Part shown: piece by piece, positions 26,030-36,364 of the stretch
Layout: every line of letters starts with the position of its first letter
How positions within the stretch are numbered: the first letter of the stretch is position 1
NCBI GenBank assembly: GCA_028714035.1
Contig: JAQTNA010000037.1
Span: 1 to 42,099, forward strand
Source of the DNA: Rhodocyclaceae bacterium
GTDB taxonomy: Bacteria; Pseudomonadota; Gammaproteobacteria; Burkholderiales; Rhodocyclaceae
Reading direction: 5' to 3'
Length of the DNA stretch: 42,099 bases
The notes under the pieces: generated by a model
Told to the model about the DNA's origin: nothing
Databases searched by the model: none
The model's input: the letters and a program-made list of their open reading frames with translations, nothing else
Translations under genes and position numbers: made by a program

Positions 26030-27067
26030 ATGGATTTGCAGATCGTATTGTTGCTGGGCCAGGACGGCATCACCAGCGGCGCCATCTACGCGCTTCTGGC
26101 CCTGGCGCTGGTGCTGGTGTTCGCCGTCACCCGCGTCATATTCATTCCCCAGGGCGAGTTCGTCGCATTCGGTGCCCTGACCCTGTCCAGCCTTCAGGCC
26201 GGCAAGCTGCCGGGCACCCTCTGGCTCCTGATCGGGCTGGGCGCGGCGGTGGCCTTCGCCGACATCTCCTGGGCGCTGCGCCACCACAAGATGCGCCGGG
26301 TGCCCCTGATCCTCTTTTACAACTGCGGCGTGCCCATCCTCCTGGCGGGCTACCTGCTGGCCGTCTCCCCGGCCACCCTGCCCCAGCCGGTGCAGGTGGC
26401 GCTGACCCTGGCCATGGTGGTGCCCATCGGCGCCATGATCTACCGCCTGGCCTACCAGCCCATCGCCGAGGCCTCCGTGCTCATGCTGCTCATCGTCTCG
26501 GTGGCCGTGCATGTGGCGCTGATCGGCCTGGGCCTCCTGTTCTTCGGGGCGGAAGGCTCCCGTACCACTCCCTTCACCGACATGAGTTTCCAGATCGGTG
26601 ACGCGGTGTTGCAGGGCCAGACGGTGCTGGTGGTGGTAGCCAGCCTGGTGCTGATCGTGGCGCTCTACTTCTATTTCGAGCGCACGATCTACGGCAAGGC
26701 GCTGCGGGCCACCGCCATGAATCGCACCGGCGCCCGGCTCATGGGCATCTCCGCCAACCTGGCAGGCCGGCTCTCCTTCATGCTGGCGGCCCTGATCGGC
26801 GCCTTCTCCGGCGTGCTCATCGCCCCCATCACCACCATCTACTACGATTCCGGCTTCCTGATCGGCCTGAAAGGCTTCGTCGGCGCCATCATCGGTGGCC
26901 TGGCCAGCTACCCCATCGCCGCCGCCGGCGCCATCCTGGTGGGCCTCCTGGAATCCTTCTCCTCCTTCTACGCCAGCGCCTTCAAGGAAGTGATCGTATT
27001 CACCCTCATCATCCCCGTGCTGCTGTGGCGCTCCCTCACCAGCCGCCATGTGGAGGAAGAGGAATGA
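26030..27067 (+). CDS. LivH-type ABC permease with an enlarged middle (system 1)
   Basis: 345 residues, against 291 for the LivH of the second system in this window. The start (GQDGITSGAIYALLALALVLVF, with the PQGEF motif) and the end (GLKGFVGAIIGGLASYPIAAAGAILVGLLES) are standard LivH. Between them, roughly residues 75-125, there is extra sequence containing the charged WALRHHKMRR and at least one additional hydrophobic segment. This suggests a LivH variant with one or two extra helices. It overlaps the next gene by 4 bases. Confidence 0.9.
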   Translation: MDLQIVLLLGQDGITSGAIYALLALALVLVFAVTRVIFIPQGEFVAFGALTLSSLQAGKLPGTLWLLIGLGAAVAFADISWALRHHKMRRVPLILFYNCGVPILLAGYLLAVSPATLPQPVQVALTLAMVVPIGAMIYRLAYQPIAEASVLMLLIVSVAVHVALIGLGLLFFGAEGSRTTPFTDMSFQIGDAVLQGQTVLVVVASLVLIVALYFYFERTIYGKALRATAMNRTGARLMGISANLAGRLSFMLAALIGAFSGVLIAPITTIYYDSGFLIGLKGFVGAIIGGLASYPIAAAGAILVGLLESFSSFYASAFKEVIVFTLIIPVLLWRSLTSRHVEEEE

Positions 27068-28828
27068 GGAACCGGCTGCTGCTCGGCGCCTTTTTGGCCG
27101 CCCTGGCGCTGGGCCCCCTGGTGCTGCCGGAATTCACCATCACCTTGCTGAACTACATCGGCCTCTACGCCATGGTCGCCCTGGGCCTGGTACTCCTGAC
27201 CGGCGTGGGGGGGCTCACCTCTTTCGGCCAGGCGGCCTTCGTGGGCATCGGTGCCTACACCACGGCCTACCTGACCACCGTGCATGGCGTTTCGCCCTGG
27301 CTGACCCTGCCCGCCGCCCTGGCCATCACCGCCGCCGTGGCCCTGTTCCTGGGCTTCATCACCCTGCGCATGGGGGGGCATTACCTGCCCCTGGGCACCA
27401 TCGCCTGGGGCATCAGCCTGTATTTCCTGTTCGGCAATGTGGATTTCCTGGGCGGCTACACCGGCATCACCGGCATTCCCGCCCTCTCCCTGCTCGGCCT
27501 GGAAGTCAAATCCGGCCGGGAGTTCTACTACCTGATCTGGGCCATGCTGCTGCTCCTGGTCCTGACCACCCGGAACCTCCTGGATTCCCGGGAGGGGCGG
27601 GCCATCCGCGCCCTGAAGGGCGGCAGCCTCATGGCCGAAGCCATGGGCGTGAACACCCCCCGCGCCAAGATCATCGTCTTCACCGTGGCGGCGCTCTACG
27701 CCTGCCTCTCCGGCTGGCTCTACGCCCATCTCCAACGCTTCGTAAATCCCACCCCTTTTTCCCTGTCCCAGGGCATCGAGTTTCTGTTCATGGTGGTGGT
27801 GGGCGGCGCCGGGCACGTCTGGGGCGCCATCCTGGGGGCGGGCGTCATCACGATCCTCAAACAATGGTTGCAGGACTGGCTGCCCAGGCTCCTGGGCCAG
27901 AGCGGCAACTTCGAGGTGATCGTGTTCGGCCTGCTCATGATCCTGGTGCTGCACCGGGCGCGCGAGGGTCTCTGGCCCCTGCTCCTGCGCCTCTTCCCCG
28001 CCCAGGCGACCCGGCCGCGCGTCGCCGAGGCCGAGCCATTGGCACGGCGCACGCTTCCCGACAATGGCAGCGTGTTGCTCGAAGTGAACAACGCCACCAA
28101 GCGCTTCGGCGGGCTGGTGGCCAACGACGACATGAGCCTCACGGTGCGCGCGGGCGAGGTCATGGCTCTGATCGGCCCCAACGGCGCGGGCAAGACCACC
28201 ATGTTCAACGCCATCTCCGGCATCAGCCCGGTCAGTTCCGGCGAGGTGCGCTTCCTTGGGGAGCGGGTGGAAGGCCTCACCGCGCGGGACATCGCCCGGC
28301 GCGGCATGAGCCGCACCTTCCAGCACGTGCGCCTGCTGCCCGCCATGAGCGTCCTGGAAAACGTGGCCATAGGCGCCCATCTGCGCGGACGCAGGAATTT
28401 CCTGCATGCGGCCTGTCGGACCGAACGCAAGGAGGAGGCCTGCCTGCTGCATGAAGCCGCCCTGCAGATCGAGCGTTGCGGGCTGGCCGAGCACATGTAC
28501 GAGGCGGCCGGCAGCCTGCCTCTGGGCAAGCAGCGCATCGTCGAGATCGCCCGCGCCCTGGCCGCCGACCCCTGTCTCCTGTTGCTCGACGAGCCCGCGG
28601 CCGGCCTGCGCTACCTGGAAAAGAAGGCGCTGGGCGAGTTGCTGCGCCGCCTGCGCCACGAGGGCATGGGCATCCTGCTCGTCGAGCACGACATGGATTT
28701 TGTGATGGGCCTGGCGGACCGGGTGGTGGTCATGGAGTTCGGCCAGAAGCTGGCAGAGGGCCTGCCCGAGGAAGTGCAGAGAAACCCGGCGGTGCTGGAA
28801 GCCTATCTGGGTGGAGTGGACGAACACG

Positions 28829-28839
<11 letters not shown>
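27064..28839 (+). CDS. LivM-LivG fusion: ABC permease joined to its ATPase (system 1)
   Basis: 591 residues. The N-terminal 325 residues are a LivM permease (GLTSFGQAAFVGIGAYTTAYL, then FLFMVVVGGAGHVWGAILGA). After a short linker rich in Arg, Glu and Ala (about 320-345) a full LivG ATPase follows: Walker A GPNGAGKTT at 371-379, Q-loop region SRTFQHVRLLP, signature LPLGKQ (485-490, where LSGGQ is usual), Walker B LLLLDEPAAGL, and the switch histidine in LVEHDMD. Signature drift of this sort is common in LivG. No frameshift or stop separates the parts, so the fusion is real in this sequence. ATG at 27064 overlaps the upstream stop. Confidence 0.94.
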
Positions 28840-29587
<748 letters not shown>

Positions 29588-29590
<3 letters not shown>

Positions 29591-29660
29591 GCCTGCCGCC
29601 CGAGGCATGGCGCCGAATCGCGCGGCTCCGCCCGGATGAACCACGGCGCCGACAGGCTCA
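29588..29660. terminator. Inverted repeat spanning the two stop codons of convergent livF genes
   Basis: TGAGCCTG (29588-29595) is the reverse complement of CAGGCTCA (29653-29660), and a few more bases pair with one mismatch. Each arm contains the stop codon of one operon. It could act as a bidirectional end of transcription, but the loop is long and there is no T-run. Confidence 0.35.
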
Positions 29661-30374
29661 CACGCCCAGGTAGGCCTTCTGCACTGCCTCGTTTTCCAGG
29701 AGCTCCCTGCCGGGACCGGAGAGGATGATGCGGCCGGCCTCGATCACGTAGCCGTCGTCGGCAATGGAGAGTGCCGCGTGGGCATTCTGCTCCACCAGCA
29801 GGATGGTCATGCCGGTCTCTTTCAGGCGCACGATGACCCGGAAAATCTCCTCCACCAGGAGCGGCGCCAGGCCCATGGAAGGTTCGTCCAGAAGCAGCAG
29901 GCGGGGCCGGCCCATGAGGGCGCGGGCCATGGCCAGCATCTGCTGCTGTCCCCCGGAAAGCGTCCCGGCGGGCAGGCGCCGTTTCTCCTGCAACACGGGA
30001 AAGAGATCGAACATGCGCCCCAGATCCTCCTCCACCCCCTGCCTGCCGTGGGTGTAGGCGCCGAGCCTGAGATTGTCCTCGATGGAAAGCGGGCCGAACA
30101 CCTGGCGCCCCTCCGGGCTCTGGCAGATGCCGCGCTTCACCCTTTCGTGGGGCGGCAGACGGGTGATGTCGACGCCGTCGAACAGGATGGCGCCGGCACT
30201 GGCGGGCTGGACGCCGGAGAGGGTGCGCAGGAGCGTGCTCTTGCCCGCGCCGTTGGCCCCCACCAGGGCCACCAGTTCACCCTCCGGGATGACCAGGTCC
30301 ACGCCTGACAGCGCCTGGATGCGGCCATAGTGGGCGGACAGTCCCTGTACGGAGAGAGTCAGATTCTTGCTCAT
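29658..30374 (-). CDS. livF: LivF-type ABC transporter ATPase (system 2)
   Basis: 238 residues. Walker A GANGAGKST, SPEGRQVFGPLSIEDNLRLGAY, signature LSGGQQQ, Walker B LLLLDEPSMGLAP and switch LLVEQNAHAAL are complete. It is the last gene of the seven-gene minus-strand operon and follows livG by 10 bp. It differs enough from the system 1 LivF that a recent duplication is unlikely. Confidence 0.93.
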   Translation of the reverse strand: MSKNLTLSVQGLSAHYGRIQALSGVDLVIPEGELVALVGANGAGKSTLLRTLSGVQPASAGAILFDGVDITRLPPHERVKRGICQSPEGRQVFGPLSIEDNLRLGAYTHGRQGVEEDLGRMFDLFPVLQEKRRLPAGTLSGGQQQMLAMARALMGRPRLLLLDEPSMGLAPLLVEEIFRVIVRLKETGMTILLVEQNAHAALSIADDGYVIEAGRIILSGPGRELLENEAVQKAYLGV

Positions 30375-30384
30375 GGGGGCGTCC

Positions 30385-31145
<761 letters not shown>

Positions 31146-31146
<1 letters not shown>

Positions 31147-32078
31147 CAGCGTGTCCTTCCGAAGCGGGCCGCCAGCGTGGGCACCAGGCCCCGGGGCATG
31201 AAGATCATGGTGAACACCAGGATGGCGCCGAAGGCCACGGTCTCCCAGCCCTCCAGGGTGGCCAGCAGCTGCGGCAGCATGGTGAGGAGGGCGGCGCCGA
31301 CGATGGAGCCGTAGAGGGAGGCCATGCCGCCCACCACCACCATGGTCACGAGTTCTATGGAATGGAAGAAGCCCGCCACGCCCGGTGTCAGGAAACCCAC
31401 GTAATGAGCGGTCAGGCTGCCCATGACGCTGGCCAGCATGGCGGTCAGGACGAAAACCGCCACCTTGTAGCGGCCCACGTTCACCCCCACCACCTGGCTC
31501 GCCACCTCGGAGCCGTGCAGGGCGCGCACCGCCCGGCCGAAGGGGGAGTCCATGAGGTTCTGGCAGGACCACAGGCTGAACACCAGGAGCACCGCCATGA
31601 AGCCGTACCAGCGCTTCTCCCCGGACAGCTCGAAACCGACCAGGGACAGGGAGGACACGGGCATGCCGTCCGGCCCGCCGGTCCAGGCGGATTCGTTGCC
31701 GATGACGATGGCGATGATGATGCCCAGGCCCAGGGTGGCCATGGTCAGGTATTGGCCCTTGAGGCGGAAGATGGGGCGCGCCACCATCAGGGCCAGGAAG
31801 CCGGCCAGCGCGGCCCCGGCCGCCATGGCCGGGAGCGGGTGCCAGTTGGCGTGAGTGGTGAGCACCGCCGTGCTGTAGGCACCCATGCCCACGAAACCGG
31901 CATGGCCCAGGCTGATCTGCCCGGCGAAACCCACCAGCAGATTGAGGCCCATGACCAGGATGGCGTTGATCAAAATGCGCACTACCACGTCGTAGGTGTA
32001 GGCATTGGGCAAGGCCAGGGGCAGGAGCGCCAGGAAGAGGGACAGGGCCAGAAGCCCCGGATAACGCGATCGCCTCAT
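31146..32078 (-). CDS. livM: LivM-type ABC permease (system 2)
   Basis: 310 residues, about eight to ten membrane helices. Typical LivM motifs: GLNLLVGFAGQISLGHAGFVGMGAYS near the start, GLTMATLG-like LKGQYLTMATLGLG in the middle, and ELVTMVVVGGMASLYGSIVGAALL toward the end. Here the permease is free-standing, unlike the fused LivMG of system 1. It starts one base after the livH stop. Confidence 0.94.
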
Positions 32079-32079
32079 G

Positions 32080-32955
32080 TCACACCCGCTCCGTCACCCG
32101 GGCGCCGAAGAGGCCGCGCGGCAGGAAGAACAGGAGGAACAGGATCATGACGAAAGGCACGGCGTCCTTGTAGGCCGAGGAGATGTAGCCCGCGGCCATG
32201 GCTTCGGCGACGCCCACCAGGAGCCCGCCCACCACGGCCCCCAGGCCGTTGCCCAGCCCCCCCAGCACGGCGGCCACGAAGCCCTTGAGGCCGAGCATGA
32301 TGCCCACGTCGGCGGAAGTCATGGTGATGGGCGTAACCAGCACACCGCCCAGGGCGCCCAGGGCGGCCGAGAGGGCAAAACTGAGGAACAGCACCTTGTT
32401 GGTGCTGATACCCACCAACTGGGCCGCCAGGCGATTGTAGGCCGTGGCCAGGATCGCCTTGCCCGTGAGGGTACGGCTGAAAAACCAGCCGAGAAGAGCG
32501 ACGACGGCGGCCGTCACGCCCAGCACCCAGAGGCTCTGGGGCAGGAGCGTCGCGCCGAGGACATGCAGGGGTTCGCTGCCGGAGAAAGCGGGAAAGCTGT
32601 GGGTGCCCTTGCCCAGGGATATCTGGGTCAGCCCCCGGACCACCAGGGACACGCCGATGGTGATGATGATCAGGGACACCACGTCCGCGCCCTTCGCCGG
32701 CTGGATGGCGAACCGGACCACCAGCATGCCCACCACCGCCGCCGCCGCGATGGCGAGCGCGATGGCCACGGGAAGGGGCAGGCCGGCGCTCACTCCCGCC
32801 ACCGTCAGCATGCCCCCCAGCATGATGAATTCACCCTGGGCGAAGTTGATGACGTGGCTGGCGTTGTAGATGAGCGTGAAGCCCAGCGCAGCCAGGGCGT
32901 AGGTGGCCCCGACCGTCACGCCGGAAAACAGGAACTGGAGGAATTCCGAAAGCAT
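32080..32955 (-). CDS. livH: LivH-type ABC permease (system 2)
   Basis: 291 residues, the normal LivH length. Motifs: GVTVGATYALAALGFTLIY, NFAQGEFIMLGG, IQPAKGADVVSLIIITIG, and GLKGFVAAVLGGLGNGLGAVVGGLLVGVAE. The gap to livK upstream (134 bp) carries a stem-loop and a REP-like palindrome, which probably reduces expression of the membrane and ATPase genes relative to the binding protein. Confidence 0.94.
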   Translation of the reverse strand: MLSEFLQFLFSGVTVGATYALAALGFTLIYNASHVINFAQGEFIMLGGMLTVAGVSAGLPLPVAIALAIAAAAVVGMLVVRFAIQPAKGADVVSLIIITIGVSLVVRGLTQISLGKGTHSFPAFSGSEPLHVLGATLLPQSLWVLGVTAAVVALLGWFFSRTLTGKAILATAYNRLAAQLVGISTNKVLFLSFALSAALGALGGVLVTPITMTSADVGIMLGLKGFVAAVLGGLGNGLGAVVGGLLVGVAEAMAAGYISSAYKDAVPFVMILFLLFFLPRGLFGARVTERV

Positions 32956-32966
32956 GCGGGGGTCTG

Positions 32967-33030
32967 TAGGTCGGGATTCATCCCGACAATTAATTGAATG
33001 AAAGCCAAAGTCGGGATAAATCCCGACCTA
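32967..33030. repeat. Compound palindromic REP-like element
   Basis: Begins TAGGTCGGG and ends CCCGACCTA, with inner palindromes TCGGGATTCATCCCGA (32971-32986) and TCGGGATAAATCCCGA (33011-33026). The plan matches 2787-2841. It lies inside the operon, between livK and livH. Confidence 0.75.
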
Positions 33031-33043
33031 CCAAGGACAGGTT

Positions 33044-33074
33044 GAAGGCCGGGAAGCAGGGCGAACCGGCCTTC
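33044..33074 (-). other. Stem-loop after the livK gene (system 2)
   Basis: GAAGGCCGG (33044-33052) pairs with CCGGCCTTC (33066-33074) around a 13-base loop, 15 bases after the livK stop on the minus strand. No T-run follows. It parallels the hairpin at 25938-25961. Confidence 0.65.
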
Positions 33075-33089
33075 CTTTCCTCTCAAAGC

Positions 33090-34238
33090 TTACTTCGCGA
33101 ACACCCAGTCACCGTTCTTCGCTTCCAGCATGCGGAAGGCGGAGAGATCCAGGCCCATGTGGTCCGTGGCGGACATGGAGTACACACCGGTCGTGGCGGC
33201 GAAACCCTTGGTGGCTTCCAGGGCCTCCCGCACCTTTTCCTTGTCGGTGGTGCCGGCACGCTTGATCGCATCCACGGCCAGCATCAGGCCATCGTGGGCG
33301 TAACCGCCGAAGGTGGAAGCGTCGTCCTTGTAACGATCCTTGTAGTCCTTGGCGTAGGCCACCACCACCTTCTTGATGGGGTCGCTGGCCGCCAGCTTGT
33401 CCGCCACGAGCAGCGCCGGGGATGGCATGCGCACGCCCTCGGACGCCTTACCGGCGAGCTTCAGGAACTCGTCGGAGGCCACGCCGTGGGACTCGTAATG
33501 GGGCAGGGTGATGCCGAGCTGGGCCACGTTCTTGGTGACGATGGCCGGACCCTGACCCAGGCCGAACACGAACAGCGCCTGGATGCCGGGCGCACCCTTG
33601 ATCTTGGTGAGTTGGGCGGTCATGTCGGAATCCTTGGGGCCGTAGGTCTCGTTGGCCACCAGGGTGATGCCGTACTTGCCGGCCACGGCCTCGGTCTCCT
33701 TCTTGCCGGAAGCACCGAAACCGGAGGTCTCGGACAAGAGGCCCACCTTGCTGATGCCCTTCTTCTTCATGTCCTCGAACACCTTCTCCGCCGCCATGCG
33801 GTCGGTGTGGGGGGTCTTGAACACCCATTTCTTCACCGGCTCGATGATGGGCACGCCGCCCGCCAGGGAAACGAAGGGGATGCCGGCCTTTTCCGCCAGG
33901 GGCACCATGGACATGGTGGAGCCGGTGGTGGTACCGCCCACCAGGATGTCCACCTTGTCGGATTCGATCAGGCGCTTGCCGAAGCCGTTGGCCTTGGCCG
34001 CGTCGGTGGCATCGTCGTAATGCACCAGTTCCAGTTGCCGACCCAGCACGCCGCCGGACTTGTTGATCCGCTCCACGACCATCTGTAGCGTCTTCAGTTC
34101 CGGGTCGCCCAGGAAGGCGGCGGGGCCGGTGACGGACAGCACGGAACCGATACGGATGGGGTCGGCCGCCAGGGCAGCCCCCGTGCCCAGTACCAGGACA
34201 AAGCCGGCGAGCACCTTCAGGGTCATGCGTTTGTTCAT
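33090..34238 (-). CDS. livK: LIV-type periplasmic substrate-binding protein (system 2)
   Basis: 382 residues. A signal peptide ends near residue 25 (LGTGAALAA-DP). The HAAT-type binding fold follows (IRIGSVLSVTGPAAFLGDPELKTL, then SDKVDILVGGTTTG, and FVFGLGQGPAIVTKN). GAGGAG lies before the ATG. It is the third gene of the operon, directly after paaK, which argues that its ligand is an aromatic acid such as phenylacetate rather than a branched-chain amino acid. The gene symbol marks the family, not a proven leucine specificity. Confidence 0.9.
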   Translation of the reverse strand: MNKRMTLKVLAGFVLVLGTGAALAADPIRIGSVLSVTGPAAFLGDPELKTLQMVVERINKSGGVLGRQLELVHYDDATDAAKANGFGKRLIESDKVDILVGGTTTGSTMSMVPLAEKAGIPFVSLAGGVPIIEPVKKWVFKTPHTDRMAAEKVFEDMKKKGISKVGLLSETSGFGASGKKETEAVAGKYGITLVANETYGPKDSDMTAQLTKIKGAPGIQALFVFGLGQGPAIVTKNVAQLGITLPHYESHGVASDEFLKLAGKASEGVRMPSPALLVADKLAASDPIKKVVVAYAKDYKDRYKDDASTFGGYAHDGLMLAVDAIKRAGTTDKEKVREALEATKGFAATTGVYSMSATDHMGLDLSAFRMLEAKNGDWVFAK

Positions 34239-34306
34239 CTTGTCGTCTCCTCGTTATGGGTTTGAACGGAACCGGGCAAGGCATCACGCCCTGCCACGCC
34301 GCCGGT

Positions 34307-35620
34307 CTACAGGTGCCGCTTGTCGAAAACCCGCTTGGCCTTGCCCATGGAGCGGGTGAGCGCTCCGGGTTCCATCAGACGCACCCGGGTGCTGATGCCG
34401 GCGAAGGTCTTGATGGAATGCTGAAGATGCTTGACCACCGCCTCCAGGTGGGGCTCCGGCATGGCCGCGTGCTGGGGCGACAACTCGACCCGGACTTCCA
34501 CCTCGTCCATGTGCGTCTCGCGCCTGACCTCGATCTCGTAGTGGGGCGACAGTTCCGGCTGCTTCAGGATCAATTCCTCGATCTGGGTCGGGAACACATT
34601 GACGCCACGGATGATGAGCATGTCGTCCGAGCGGCCGGTGATCTTGGCGATGCGGCGGAAGGCGCGGGAAGTGGGCGGAAGCAGGCGGGTCAGGTCGCGG
34701 GTGCGGTAGCGGATGACCGGCTGGCCTTCCTTGGTCAGGGTGGTGAACACCAGCTCCCCCTCCTCGCCATCCGGCAGCACTTCCCCCGTCCTGGGGTCAA
34801 TGACTTCGGCGTAGAAATGATCTTCCCAGAGGGTCGGGCCGTCCTTCGTCTCTATGCATTCGCAGGCCACCCCCGGCCCCATCACTTCCGACAGCCCGTA
34901 GAGGTCTATGGCGTCAATGCCGGAGCGCCGCTCGATCTCGGCGCGCATGGCCTCCGTCCAGGGCTCGGCGCCGAAGATACCCACGCGCATGGAGGTGTTG
35001 CGGGGATCCACGCCCTCGCGCTCCAGTTCGTCCAGGATGTTCAGGAAATAGGAAGGCGTGGCCATGACGATGGTCGGTTTGAAATCCATGATCAACTGGA
35101 TCTGCTTCTCCGTCTGCCCGCCGGACATGGGCACCACGGTGCAGCCCAGGCGCTCGGCACCGTAGTGGGCGCCCAGGCCGCCGGTGAACAGGCCATAGCC
35201 ATAGGCCACGTGGGCCATGTCGCCGGGCCGGCCGCCGGCGGCGCGGATGGAGCGCGCCATGAGCAGGGCCCAGTTGTCTATGTCCGTCCGGGTGTAGCCG
35301 ACGACCGTGGGCTTGCCCGTGGTACCGGAAGAGGCGTGCACCCGCACGATACGTTCCTTCGGTACCGCGAACAGGCCGAAGGGATAGTTGGCGCGGAAGT
35401 CGTCCTTGTACAGGAAGGGAAACTTCCGCAGATCCGACAAGGACTTGAGATCGGAAGGGTGCACGCCCGCCGCATCGAAGGACTTCCTGTAGTGGGGCAC
35501 ATTCTCGTAGGCGTGATTCACGGACCATTGCAGGCGTTGCAACTGGAGCGCGGCGATCTCGTCCCGGCTGGCGGTCTCAATCGGCTCCAGGTCTCCGGAG
35601 GCCGGGGTCTTCACGGTCAT
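34307..35620 (-). CDS. paaK: Phenylacetate-CoA ligase
   Basis: 437 residues (PaaK proteins are about 430-440). It forms phenylacetyl-CoA, or a related aryl-acetyl-CoA, from the acid, ATP and CoA. The AMP-forming motifs SSGTTGKPT (97-105), DLYGLSEVMGPGVA and YRTRDLT are present, with the C-terminal GRSDDMLIIRGVNVFPTQIEE typical of PaaK. The start at 35620 has GAAGGA upstream; the longer frame to 35671 lacks support. It lies between paaI and livK. Indoleacetate is a possible alternative substrate given iorAB nearby. Confidence 0.93.
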   Translation of the reverse strand: MTVKTPASGDLEPIETASRDEIAALQLQRLQWSVNHAYENVPHYRKSFDAAGVHPSDLKSLSDLRKFPFLYKDDFRANYPFGLFAVPKERIVRVHASSGTTGKPTVVGYTRTDIDNWALLMARSIRAAGGRPGDMAHVAYGYGLFTGGLGAHYGAERLGCTVVPMSGGQTEKQIQLIMDFKPTIVMATPSYFLNILDELEREGVDPRNTSMRVGIFGAEPWTEAMRAEIERRSGIDAIDLYGLSEVMGPGVACECIETKDGPTLWEDHFYAEVIDPRTGEVLPDGEEGELVFTTLTKEGQPVIRYRTRDLTRLLPPTSRAFRRIAKITGRSDDMLIIRGVNVFPTQIEELILKQPELSPHYEIEVRRETHMDEVEVRVELSPQHAAMPEPHLEAVVKHLQHSIKTFAGISTRVRLMEPGALTRSMGKAKRVFDKRHL

Positions 35621-35682
35621 GTCTATTCCTTCAGGGCTGAAATATTGCCGGGGTCTTGCCGGCCCGGCCACCGGCGCGGGAG

Positions 35683-36138
35683 CTAAAAACTGCCCTCCGG
35701 AACCGAAGTTCCCTTGATGCGATGGGATTTGCCGCGGAATACGGCGATGATTTCGTTCCGCTGATTGCTGACCGTGACATCGTAGATGCCGGTTCGGCCC
35801 GAGCGATGCCTCTCCTTGGCGACGGCAGTGAGCACGTCACCACAGGCGGCTGGCACCAGGTACTCGATGCTGCATCCGGCGGCCACGTTCGCCTCGTTGC
35901 CCGCATTGCAGGAATAGGCAAAGGCGGTGTCGGCCAGGGCAAAGATGAAACCGCCATGGCCGGTGCCGTGACTGTTGAGCATTTCCGGCTTCAGCTCCAT
36001 GCGAACGCGGGCCAGCCCGGGCGCAACGTCCTCGATCCTGATGCCCATGTGGCGCACGGCTGCATCCTGCTTTTCCATGGCCGATGCCACCTTGCGCGCC
36101 AGGACCAAAGCGTCGGCCTGGCTCGGATGTGCGGGCAT
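35683..36138 (-). CDS. paaI: PaaI-type hotdog thioesterase
   Basis: 151 residues. The hotdog active-site region NSHGTGHGGFIFALADTAFAYSCN contains the HGG and the catalytic Asp of PaaI-family thioesterases, which hydrolyse ring-modified or dead-end phenylacetyl-CoA esters to free CoA. The ATG at 36138 begins MPAHPSQADAL and has GGTGAG upstream; a GTG three codons earlier is possible. It is the first gene of the operon and precedes paaK by 62 bp. Confidence 0.9.
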   Translation of the reverse strand: MPAHPSQADALVLARKVASAMEKQDAAVRHMGIRIEDVAPGLARVRMELKPEMLNSHGTGHGGFIFALADTAFAYSCNAGNEANVAAGCSIEYLVPAACGDVLTAVAKERHRSGRTGIYDVTVSNQRNEIIAVFRGKSHRIKGTSVPEGSF

Positions 36139-36201
36139 TTCGCTCACCAGTGATGCTCTCCAGAAAATACGGGCAGAAGCGGACACCGGCCAAGCCCGGA
36201 G

Positions 36202-36230
36202 AACAATCCGCAATCAAAAAAAGACGTCAA
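36202..36230 (-). promoter_or_regulatory. Promoter candidate for the paaI-paaK-liv operon
   Basis: On the minus strand TTGACG (36230-36225) is followed after 17 bases by ATTGTT (36207-36202). The -35 is good and the -10 poor. A TATACT overlaps it at 36235-36230 and is a competing -10. The run of seven T residues between them is notable. Confidence 0.35.
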
Positions 36231-36304
36231 GTATACACCGGCCCCGAAAGCATGCGGGCGGATGCAATCGGCAGGGCGGCGTGTTCCGGCACGAAACGAA
36301 TGCG

Positions 36305-36338
36305 AAAGGCCGGACCAGCGTCGGCTGATCCGGCCTTT
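36305..36338 (-). terminator. Intrinsic terminator after the copper receptor gene
   Basis: AAAGGCCGGA (36305-36314) and TCCGGCCTTT (36329-36338) form a 10-bp stem; inside the loop CAGC and GCTG can extend it. On the minus strand it lies 27 bases past the stop at 36365 and ends in TTT. Confidence 0.7.
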
Positions 36339-36364
36339 GGTTCCTGCGGCCCGAGCCGCAGCTA

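Noticed and set aside
36139-36304. Possible riboswitch or small RNA upstream of paaI
   Set aside because: Only a promoter-like segment and short T-run were seen; no conserved riboswitch core could be recognised.
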